Origin: Smallanthus sonchifolius
Lineage: Eukaryota > Streptophyta > Magnoliopsida > Asterales > Asteraceae
Reading direction: 5' to 3'
NCBI GenBank assembly: GCA_023525975.1
Contig: CM042032.1
Location: 20,156,001-20,220,000 of the forward strand
Length of the DNA: 64,000 nucleotides
Part shown: piece by piece, positions 1-8,357 of the stretch
Layout of the letters: every line of letters starts with the position of its first letter
Position numbering within the stretch: position 1 is the stretch's first letter
Position numbers and translations under genes: made by a program
Notes under the pieces: generated by a model
Told to the model about the DNA's origin: nothing
Databases searched by the model: none
The model's input: only the letters and a program-made list of their open reading frames with translations

Positions 1-120
1 TGTACTTGGATTATTTGTAATGGAAATTTGACTTTAATGTATTTCAATCTAGTCAACCATGTGCTATGAACAGTCTACATGTCCCGCCCCGATGATTCCG
101 CCATCGGTCGGGGTGTGACA
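1..120 (+). repeat. 3' end of an E-family gypsy LTR (element A0)
   Basis: The reverse complement of this stretch matches the outer LTR edge seen at 35925 and 42839, beginning TGTCACACCCCGACCGATGG. Read on the plus strand the LTR therefore ends in GGGGTGTGACA at base 120. Base 121 starts abruptly in the middle of the LTR of element A, so A0 inserted into that LTR. The body of A0 lies left of the window, so its target duplication cannot be checked; the right-hand copy would be GAAAG. Confidence 0.85.
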
Positions 121-130
121 GAAAGATCAT

Positions 131-215
131 GCGTACTTACCAAGTACGCAGGAGAAAGATCATGCGTACTTGTCAAGTGCGCATGAGCAAGATCCTGCGC
201 ACTTGCTAAGTGCGC
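131..215 (+). repeat. Cluster of three GCGNACTT palindromes (A 5' LTR)
   Basis: Three dyads: 131-149 is GCGTACTT-ACC-AAGTACGC, 164-182 is GCGTACTT-GTC-AAGTGCGC and 197-215 is GCGCACTT-GCT-AAGTGCGC. Arms are 8 bases with a 3-base centre. The last one has fully compensated C/G arms relative to the first. The same array, longer, is in the 3' LTR. Confidence 0.9.
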
Positions 216-366
216 AGGCAGCAGACCAGTAAATAAAGTCAGTATGTTTTAGAATGGTTAAACCGTTAGAGTCGGGATTGGGTCTGATGTGTATTGAACT
301 ACCTAATTCAGATAGTACGTGACTTTGTTGGACCTTTGTTTAGGACAACCAAGACTAGCTTATTAG

Positions 367-1268
367 GTGAGTTCTATGTGCCCCCTTCTATGTTATGTGC
401 AACTCATTTTAAATGTTTTGGTGCTGAAATGTATACACTAAATGAATAAATGCTATAAATGTCAATGTGATCATGCGTGGTATACAAATATGTATGTATA
501 TATATATACACTTATATATGAAAATGAATTATGAACAAAGAATGAAACGTATGATTACAAATAATGAATGAAAAAGAAGGACATAACATAAATGAATGAA
601 ATCTTGCTTTATATTATATATATTGCATGTTATAAATGTATGTAAACGTTATGAACCCTTATATGACAACGGCTACTTCGGTAGACGGACGACCACGTGA
701 CAATTTTGCAACCGGGACGAAAACGTTCCTTCGCAAGCTAGGACGTATATTAAGGAACTAATGGACGGTCGAAGCAATTGCCTTAACTAAAGTAGAACGG
801 TTGCAAACAAAATGGTCGCATGGGAAATGGATGCCCTAGGGTAGACGGACAAAAGAACGGACTACGACGGTAGGACGGTTTAAGAGCGGACGGACAAAGG
901 TTTCCGGACGGATTTAATGAAAGAACGGACGGTTTTCTAGAGCCGGACGATTAATGAAATGGGCTACGACGGTAGTTCTCACTGCGATGTCTTTGTGACA
1001 TTCGCGACAAGTGTGATGGGTTGATCTCCCTTAAGATTATGGTCAATAACCGTTCCCCCCCCCCCCCCAAAGTAAGTATGTATGTACATATGTATATACT
1101 TAATATGAATGTTATGTGAGAATAGTAAAGTAAAGAATATGTAAAAGCACGAATATTACGTATGTTATGTATACATATATAAAATATTCACGATAAGATA
1201 AATGTTATGTATGTTTGTCTTTAAACTAGAACTCACCAGCGTTAGCTGACTTTTAGTATACATTTCAG
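367..1268 (+). other. Putative intron inside the LTR (A 5' copy)
   Basis: Begins at a near-consensus donor, AG|GTGAGTT (366/367), and ends at TTTCAG|GT (1268/1269), with a branch-point-like TTAGCTGACT about 28 bases before the acceptor. The same three signals occur in the A 3' LTR and in the diverged LTRs G and E. Splicing is inferred, not shown. Confidence 0.45.
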
Positions 1269-1513
1269 GTAAAGGAAGAAAGGGTCGTGCGATGGCGTGA
1301 AGGTTGCCCGGCACAAGACTGACATCCCACGTTTATATATGTTAAGACAATGTTATGTATTTAATGGTTAAGACTTCCGTTGTTATGTCATGTAATTTGA
1401 ATGATGTTTGCTTCCGCTACTTCTGAATGTTTTAAATTTAAGTTCAGTATTTTTGACTATGTTTATGAGTAAATCCAACAAGTGAGGTTACCCGGGAATG
1501 GGGCCTTACAAGT

Positions 1514-1525
1514 TGGTATCAGAGC
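1514..1525 (+). other. Primer binding site of element A
   Basis: TGGTATCAGAGC, complementary to the 3' end of plant initiator methionine tRNA, lies 3 bases after the end of the 5' LTR (1510). It primes minus-strand DNA synthesis. Confidence 0.93.
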
Positions 1526-1866
1526 AATAGTTTGAGAGATTCAGACATCCCTAAATGTCTGGAATCAAGCTGATTATGGGACCAACGCACGGATGTCAGT
1601 ATGGGTAACCAATGCCAACGCCAGGACGGTAAGTAAGTACTAGAGTTAATACACTTGGATAAGAATAGATACCTTAACTTAGAACAAATAGTTGTCAATG
1701 TCACAGCCGATTTGAAGAGTTTTGAACCCGAAAAGCAATGTAAATTAGTAATCACAAACCGGACACTGTAATTAAAAATCTAACTTGCTCGTACTGTTCT
1801 AAAACTATAATCTGAAGAAATGACATTGATGTATTCCCTTTACATATCAGAAAATTCTATAAAACT
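1526..1866 (+). other. Element A leader, no gene seen
   Basis: Non-coding leader between the primer site and the gag start. I see no palindrome cluster here, unlike in the copia leaders of this window. Confidence 0.6.
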
Positions 1867-2487
1867 ATGGCAAGTAGAGGAAGAACTACACGCCAAGGCG
1901 ACCATACATGCCGAGTAGGTAGACTGCCATTGAACCAAAGACAAGAGGAAGAAGAAAGCATGCACGTGAAATACACCGAGAGAGTGCATGGCACCAAAGT
2001 GACCCCACCAGGAGGTGACAATGAAGGGGCACTACGATTGGAACCCCACCGGGATGCTATTTCCCGTGAGGTTGTACTGACACTGAAGAGCATATTGCCT
2101 GGTCTGTTACCCGAGACACAGAAAAGGAAATGGGAAAACGTGTCTAAGGGAACTGGAATGGGGAACTATACAGCTGAGGCTAAGAAGCCAAGAACTAAAG
2201 AATACGAAGCTTGTAAGAAATGTTTGAAGAAACACCAAGGCGAGTGCCTAGTTGGTTCCACCATCTGTTATAGGTGTGGGAAGGCAGGGCACTATTCTCG
2301 CGAATGTTTAAGAGACACTAAATGCCAAGGTTGTGGACTATTTGGACATCTGACCAAGAATTACAGGACAACCAGACAATTTGGTTCGGGAAAAGAAAAG
2401 GAACAGCCGAAGGCGAGGACTCGAGCCTACGCCCTGCTGAGGAGGAAGCAACGGGAAACCCTGATGTTGTGTCAGGTACGTTCCTAG
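1867..2487 (+). pseudogene. Element A gag remnant (nucleocapsid part)
   Basis: An open frame of 206 codons starting MASRGR. The C-terminal part carries a zinc-binding series typical of chromovirus gag: CKKC...HQGEC, then a CCHC knuckle CYRCGKAGHYSREC at about residues 134-147, then a second CQGC...H knuckle whose last Cys is replaced by Tyr. The roughly 200-residue capsid domain expected before the knuckles is not recognisable, so an internal deletion is likely. The frame ends at 2487 and protease continues in another frame. Confidence 0.75.
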
Positions 2488-2747
2488 TTAATAACGAACA
2501 TGCTGCTATTTTATTTGACTCTGGTGCTAGTAAAAGTTTTATATCCAATGCATTTAGTCGTAAACTAAGATGCACTATTGACACCATAGTAAAGGCCTTT
2601 AGCGTACAAACTGTCGTTGGTAAAAATTTGGCAGTATTTCAAGTAACAGAGGATTGTATCATAGAAATAGAGGGTCATAAGTTCCCTTCTAGATTATTCC
2701 TTCTTACCTTAGGAGGATTCGATATAGTATTGGTATGGATTGGCTAG
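2322..2747 (+). pseudogene. Element A protease region
   Basis: The open frame holds an aspartic protease core. FLVNNEHAAILFDSGASKSF contains the catalytic DSGA near 2518-2530, followed by a C-terminal LGGFDIVL segment. The first residues of this frame (before about 2460) are out-of-frame translation of gag. The protease frame runs into a stop at 2747, and the adjoining MDWLA segment, normally continuous with it, lies in the frame beginning at 2735, so a frameshift separates protease from RT. Role: gag-pol processing within the particle. Confidence 0.75.
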
Positions 2748-4388
2748 CTGCCAACGAAGCTCAAATCATATGTAAACGTAAGAGGATACACCTCAAAGCT
2801 CCTAGCGGCAGCCCAATTACGGTTTATGGGGATTGGAATTGCACGATGCCGAACATCATCTCGATGATCAAGGCCAAAAGTTACATGAGGCGCGGTTGCG
2901 AAGCTTATTTGGCATATGTTATTGATGATAGAATGAAAATGAATGAACTCAAGAATGTACCCATGGTGTGCAACTTTTCGGAAGTATTCCCTGAGGATCT
3001 ACCTGGGTTACCACCCGATCGGGAAATAGAATTTCAGATTGACGTATTGCTAGGAGCTGAGCCCGTTGCCAAAGCCCCCTACCGATTGGCTCCGTCAGAA
3101 ATGAAAGAATTGATGTCTCAACTAGAGGAACTAACAGAAAAATGATTTATTAGACCGAGCATCTCACCGTGGGGCACTCCGGTACTATTTGTAAAGAAGA
3201 AGGACGGCAGCATGCGCATGTGCATTGACTACCGCGAGTTGAACAAGAGGACGGTAAAAAACAAATACCCACTGCCTAGAATAGACGACCTTTTTGATCA
3301 ACTGCAAGGTGCGAGTTGGTTCTTAAAGATCGATCTTAGGTCGGGTTACCATTAGTTGAAAGTAAGAGAAGAAGACGTACCAAAGACCGCGTTTCGCACG
3401 CGTTATGTCCTTCGGATTGACCAACGCACCAGCAGCGTTCATGGATTTGATGAATAGAGTATGTCGACCCATGTTGGATCGATTAGTGATAGTTTTTATA
3501 GACGACATACTGGTATATTCGAAAAGCGAGGGTGATCACCACTGTCACCTAAGAGAGGTTCTGGAGGTGCTAAAGCAGGAAAAGTTGTACGCAAAATTCT
3601 CCAAATGCGCATTCTGGCTTAGGGAAGTCCAATTCCTAGGTCATGTAATAAACCCAAACGGGATCATGGTAGATCGTGCAAAGATCGAGACAGTAAAGGA
3701 ATGGAACATCCCAAAGACACCAACAGAGATAAGAAGTTTTCTGGGATTGGCAGGCTACTATCGAAGGTTCATTCAAGATTTTTCAAGAATAGCCTTGCCA
3801 CTAACTAAGTTGACACAAAAGGAAGTGAAATATGAATGGGGTCCAACCCAAAACAACGCGTTCGAGGAAGTTAAGGCACGACTAACCCAAGCTCCAGTCT
3901 TGGCACTTCCTGAGGGAAATGAAGACTTAGTAGTCTACTCTGACGCTTCAGGTCAGGGTTTAGGTTGCGTACTTATGCAAAAAGGAAAGGTAATTGCTTA
4001 CGCCTCACGACAACTAAAGATTCACGAGGTTAACTACCCAACACACGATCTAGAGTTAGTGGCAGTAGTTTTCGCGTTGAAAATATGGAGGCACTATCTG
4101 TATGGAGTTAAATGCACCATTTACTCCGATCACAAAAGCCTGAAGTACTTTTTCGAACAAAAGGAATTAAACATGAGACAAAGGAGATGGTTAGAGCTAC
4201 TGAAAGACTATGATTGTGAGATATTGTACCATCCAGGCAAGGCAAACGTAGTGGCTGATGCTTTAAGTAGAAAGGAAGAATCGGCACCTATCCGAATCAA
4301 AGCATGCCAGCTAATTATAACGCCAGATTTGATGGGTGAAATATCAAAGGCACAAGATGAAGCACTATTAGAAAGAAATATTAAATAG
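2735..4388 (+). pseudogene. Element A reverse transcriptase and RNase H
   Basis: Gypsy RT motifs appear in order: LPPDREIEFQID, PYRLAPSEM, FVKKKDGSMRMCIDYRELN, PLPRIDDLFDQL, FLKIDLRSGYH, FGLTNAPAAFMDLMNRV and the catalytic FIDDILVYSK. The connection and RNase H follow (YSDASGQGLGCVL, AYASRQLKIHEVNYPTHDLEL, YHPGKANVVADALSRK). Breaks: TGA at 3143-3145, TAG at 3353-3355, and a short out-of-frame deletion near 3402 just before FGLTNAP. Downstream of the deletion the frame is open for 327 codons (3405-4388). No active polymerase could come from this copy without other help. Confidence 0.88.
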
Positions 4389-4457
4389 GAAAGAATAGTA
4401 GGACAACAAGGGAATTTAGATGCAAATGCACATGGTGTACGAACTAGGTTTGGCCGG

Positions 4458-5189
4458 ATGTGGATACCTAAGATTGGCAAACTTAGATCCAAAATACTCG
4501 ATGAGGCCCATAAGTCTCGCTATTCTATCCACCCCGGGACAAACAAAATGTATCAAGACTTGAAGAAAGAGTACTGGTGGCCTGGCATGAAGAATGATGT
4601 GACCGAGTACGTGAACAAGTGCCTAACGTGCTCACTAGTTAAGGCCGAGCACCAGAAACCATGCGGTAAAATGCAACCTTTACCAATACCGGAATGGAAG
4701 TGGGAAGAGATCACGATGGACTTCATTACCAAGCTACCGCGAACAACTAAAGGCAATGATACCATTTGGGTAATCGTCGACCGCTTGACGAAAAGTGCTC
4801 ACTTATTGCCAACACGTGAGACTTCTTCGTCAGAAAGACTAGCAGAAATATTTATCAAGGAAGTTGTGAGCAGACATGGTATGCCGCTGTCGATTGTGTC
4901 CGACAGGGATACTAGATTCACGTCAAGGTTTTGGAAGAAATTCAACGAAGCAATGGGCACTAGACTGAACATCAGCACCGCTTACCACCCCCAAACCGAT
5001 GGTCAATCGGAAAGGACCATTCAGACCTTGGAGGACATGCTCCGGGCCTGTATCATTGACTTTGGTGGGAGCTGGGACAGCCATCTACCATTGGCAGAAT
5101 TTTCATATAACAACAGCTATCACTCGACTATTGGCATGCCGCCATTTGAAATGTTGTATGGGAGGAAATGTAGGACCCCGGTTTGTTAG
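4458..5189 (+). pseudogene. Element A integrase, stopped by a premature TAG
   Basis: Zinc-binding HHCC end (HPGTNKMYQDL, then CLTC), then the catalytic core with Asp in ITMDFITKLP, Asp in VSDRDTRFTS and Glu in GQSERTIQTLEDML. The core ends CRTPVC and is cut by TAG at 5187-5189. The same frame then continues into the C-terminal region. The core itself is intact, so decay of this part is recent compared with gag. Confidence 0.88.
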
Positions 5190-5755
5190 GGGGAAATTGG
5201 ACAAAATGATTTCGCAAGTCTCGAAGTGGTCAAAGCTACTTTTGAGAAGTTTGATCAAATCAAGGCTCGAATGAAAGCCGCAAAGGACAGACAGAAATCA
5301 TACGCGGATAAGAGAAGAAGGGATTTAGAGTTTCAAGTAGGGGACATGGTACTGTTAAAGGTATCACCATGGAAAGGAATCATCCCATTCAGAAAACGTG
5401 GCAAACTAAAAGGTTTGTCGGACCATTCAAGATTTTAGCGAGAGTGGGTCAAGTTGCTTACAGACTCGACCTACCCATTGAGCTTAGTGGAATACACCCT
5501 ACGTTCCAAGTGTCGCACTTACGCAAGTGCCTAGCTGACAACACAGCGCACACACCTTACGACGAGATCGAAGTGCATAACAATCTAAATTATGTAGAGG
5601 AACCGATAGCCATCCTTGACCGAGCTGAGAGACGACTACGCGATAAGTCGATTCCTTTAGTCAAAGTACAATGGAAGCACAGAAAAGGGTCAGAAGCTAC
5701 ATGGGAAAAAGAAGACGAGATGAGGGGATTGTACCCTAAATTTTTTAACGTATAA
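5190..5755 (+). pseudogene. Element A integrase C-terminus with chromodomain
   Basis: GPY/F-like region (DLEFQVGDMVLLKVSPWKG) to about 5410, then a frameshift into a 128-codon frame (5369-5755) with VGPFKILARVGQVAYRLDLP and a terminal chromodomain-like segment (VEEPIAIL...VKVQWKHRKGSEATWEKE). In chromoviruses this domain is thought to steer integration toward marked chromatin. The last codons lie 37 bases before the 3' LTR. Confidence 0.8.
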
Positions 5756-5775
5756 GCGGTTTCGAGGACGAAACC

Positions 5776-5794
5776 TCTTTAAGAAGGGTAGACT
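5776..5794 (+). other. Polypurine-like tract of element A
   Basis: Purine-rich AAGAAGGG segment followed by TAGACT immediately before the 3' LTR start at 5795, where plus-strand priming is expected. The tract is short and interrupted. Confidence 0.6.
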
Positions 5795-5914
5795 TGTAAC
5801 ATCCCAAAAATAGTAATTTAGTAAATAATAACACGAAAGAGACTTAATCGTCATAAAAAAAAAGAAAAACGGATGGGCTTGGGCTCGGCTCCAACGGGCC
5901 GAGGGAAGCCCAGG

Positions 5915-5921
5915 TATATAA
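5915..5921 (+). promoter_or_regulatory. TATA box of the element A LTR
   Basis: TATATAA 120 bases into the LTR, preceded by the GC-rich GGGCCGAGGGAAGCCCAGG. A transcription start would be expected near 5945-5955. Here the palindromes are downstream of the TATA box, unlike in the copia elements. Confidence 0.7.
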
Positions 5922-6295
5922 GGGCCAAGACAGCCTTGAAGCTCTCATTTTTCACCAACACTTGCAAGCTAGAGAGAGAAAGGAGAGTCGGGTCTAGAGA
6001 GAGAAAGTTAACGGATCGACACGAAATTGAAAGAGCATGTTACTACTGAGCTCGTGAGCAAAACCACCGAATCAGAATCACAATCCAGGTAACGAATCGA
6101 CCTTAAACTGAGTTTTTCTTCGTTTTGGGGTTTCTCGGGTTTTAGCTAAATAGGATACATTTTTATGGATGAAACTTGAAAATAAGCTTAGAACTAGCAT
6201 CTAGAGTAAAAACCGCACCTTTTGATCAAAGAAAATTGTAAAATTAGCATGATCGGATTAACATGCAAGAATTTCGGACTTGTCTAGGAAACAGG

Positions 6296-6534
6296 TGTTG
6301 TGTACTTATCAAGTACGCAGGAAGGACGCCATGCGTACTTACCAAGTACGCAGGAGAAAGATCATGCGTACTTACCAAGTACGCAGGTATGCAAGAGAAA
6401 GGTCATGCGTACTTACCAAGTACGTAGGTACGCAGGAGAAAGATCATGCGTACTTACCAAGTACGTAGGAGAAAGATCATGCGTACTTGTCAAGTGCGCA
6501 TGAGCAAGGCCCTGCGCACTTGCTAAGTGCGCAG
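6296..6534 (+). repeat. Array of about seven GCGNACTT palindromes (A 3' LTR)
   Basis: Repeated units of about 33-35 bases, each with GCGTACTT-ACC-AAGTACGC (some with AAGTACGT) and a spacer such as AGGAGAAAGATCAT. The array closes with a T/G mixed dyad and the fully C/G dyad GCGCACTTGCTAAGTGCGC. The 3' LTR has at least three more units than remain in the 5' LTR. Confidence 0.92.
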
Positions 6535-6683
6535 ACAGCAGACCAGTAAGTAAAGTCAGTATGTTTTAGAATGGTTAAACCGTTAGAGTCGGGATTGGGT
6601 CTCATGTGTATTTAACTACCTAATTCAGATAGTACGTGACGTTGTTGGACCTTTGTTTAGGACAACCAAGACTAGCTTATCAG

Positions 6684-7588
6684 GTGAGTTCTATGTGCCC
6701 CCTTCTATGTTATGTGCTCATTTTAAATGTTTTGGGGCTGAAATGTATACACTAGATGAATAAATGCTATAAATGTCAATGTGATCATGCGTGGTATACA
6801 AATATGTATGTATATATATATATATATACACTTATATATGAAAATGAATTATGAACAAAGAATGAAACGTATGATTACAAATAATGAATGAAAAAGAAGG
6901 ACATAACGTAAATGAATGAAATCTTGCTTTATATTATATATATTGCATGTTATAAATGTATGTAAACGTTATGAACCCTTATATGACAACGGCTACTTCG
7001 GTAGACGGACGACCACGTGACTATTTTGCAACCGGGACGAAAACGTTCGTTCGCAAGCTAGGACGTATATTAAGGCACTAATGGACTGTCGAAGCAATTG
7101 ACTTAACTAAAGTAGAACGGTTGCATACAAAATGGTCGCGTGGGAAACAGATGCCCTAGGGCAGACGGACAAAAGAACGGACTACGACCGTAGGACGGTT
7201 TAAGAGCAGACGGACAAAGGTTTCAGGACGGATTTAATGAAAGAACGGACGGTTTTCTAGAGCCGGACGATTAATGAAATGGGCTACGACGGTAGTTCTC
7301 ACTGCGATGTCTTTGAAACATTCGCGACAAGTGTGATGGGTTGATCTCCCCCTTAAGATTATGGTCAATAACCGTTCCCCCCCCCCCCAAAGTAAGTATG
7401 TATGTACATATGTATATACTTAATATGAATGTTATGTGAGAACAGTAAAGTAAAGAATATGTAAAAGCACGAATATTACGTATGTTATGTATACATATAT
7501 AAAATATTCATGATAAGATAAATGTTATGTATGTTTATCTTTAAACTAGAACTCACCAGCGTTAGCTGACTTTTAGTATACATTTCAG
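6684..7588 (+). other. Putative intron inside the LTR (A 3' copy)
   Basis: Donor TCAG|GTGAGTT at 6683/6684, branch-point-like TTAGCTGAC at 7561-7570, acceptor CATTTCAG|GT at 7588/7589. Length 905, against 902 in the 5' copy. Inferred from sequence signals only. Confidence 0.45.
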
Positions 7589-7830
7589 GTAAAGGAAGAA
7601 AGGGTCGTGCGATGGCGTGAAGGTTACCCGGCACAAGACTGACATCCCACGTTTATATATGTTAAGACAATGTTATGTATTTAATGGTTAAGATTTCCGC
7701 TGTTATGTCATGTAATTTGAATGATGTTTGCTTTCGCTACTTCTGAATGTTTTAAATTTAAGTTCAGTATTTATGACTATGTTAATGAGTAAATCCAACA
7801 AGTGAGGTTACCCGAGAATGGGGCCTTACA

Positions 7831-8357
7831 TTCCAAACCCGTTTTTCCGGCAAACTCGTCTTTCGGGTGAGGTTAGTTTTCTCCGGTTAGTTTTCCTGTT
7901 TGTGTTATTTCCAGGAGTAAAAATTGATGCTTAAAGCTTTCAATGACTATTTCCAGTTAAACGAGTGGTTGAGATGGTCGTGTTTCATTCCCGTGTGTTC
8001 ATATGGATTTTGGATAGGTTATTGAGAAGACAGGACGTCACCCGAATAGACGGGAATTTTTGGGTCGTTCCCGACAGTCCCGGGTTTCGGTCAATGAAAG
8101 TCAACCCTGGTCAAAGTCGGTCAACAGCAGATAACGTGAGTCAAAGGTGGTCAACTGTTCTCTAAACGGGTCTTTAAACGAGCGGGTTCGCGTACTAGTA
8201 GTGAGGTACAAACGTCTGCCAAGTTTTTGTATTTACTTTGTAAATTGTATTTATTTTGTATTGTATTGTTAAACGTGTGTAATAGTTACTTAAGCTAAAC
8301 TGACTCGATCCCGACAGCTTGGAATTTAGATGTAAAACCGAACCTCGTTCATGTATT
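7831..8357 (+). other. Flank of element A; probably part of an older gypsy element (G)
   Basis: Contains repeated GGTCAA motifs (8088-8160), common in plant gypsy non-coding DNA. The 66-codon frame at 7965-8165 shows no domain and looks like chance. The stretch ends at a possible LTR start (8358), but no purine tract precedes that point, so whether this is the internal 3' end of element G or part of its LTR is unclear. Confidence 0.4.

Larger units (their letters stand above)
121..1510 (+). repeat. Element A 5' LTR, left end missing
   Basis: Aligns with 6438-7830 of the 3' LTR and ends in GGGGCCTTACA just before the primer site. The first roughly 640 bases of the LTR, including the TATA box, are absent because A0 interrupts it at base 121. 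It contains a (C)n run near 1057, several imperfect GGACGG-rich repeats (690-960) and a TA-rich stretch near 490-520. Confidence 0.93.
121..7830 (+). mobile_element. Element A: Ty3/gypsy chromovirus (Tekay-like), degenerate
   Basis: An LTR retrotransposon with a truncated 5' LTR (121-1510), a methionine-tRNA-type primer site, gag, protease, reverse transcriptase, RNase H, integrase and a C-terminal chromodomain-like region, a purine-rich tract and a full 3' LTR (5795-7830). RT before integrase places it in Ty3/gypsy. The terminal region (residues such as VEEPIAILDR and VQWKHRKGSEATWEKED) resembles the chromodomain of Tekay/Del chromoviruses. By eye the shared 1.39 kb of the two LTRs differ at about 40 sites (near 3%). 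Frame breaks in gag and pol make it non-autonomous. The 3' flank is TTCCA. Confidence 0.93.
5795..7830 (+). repeat. Element A 3' LTR (2036 bp)
   Basis: Starts TGTAACATCCC and ends GGGGCCTTACA, with TG...CA ends. A TATATAA box is at 5915-5921 in a GC-rich setting. The palindrome array lies downstream at 6296-6534. Two potential donors (CAG|GTAACG at 6088, CAG|GTGAGT at 6683) and an acceptor at 7588 are visible. The short 60-70 codon frames at 6280-6503 are translations of the palindrome array, not genes. Confidence 0.95.

Noticed and set aside
6280..6503. Two overlapping ORFs of 62 and 67 codons with repeating YLPST/TYQVRR peptides
   Set aside because: They are translations of the palindrome array in the A LTR, in two frames. 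No start context or homologue; the repeat explains them fully.
6296..6534. Regularly spaced palindromic repeats resembling a CRISPR array
   Set aside because: Spacers are themselves repeats, the units are too short, the array lies in a plant LTR and no cas genes are present.
7965..8165. 66-codon ORF as a small host gene
   Set aside because: No domain, unusual composition from GGTCAA repeats, and it lies between two gypsy sequences.
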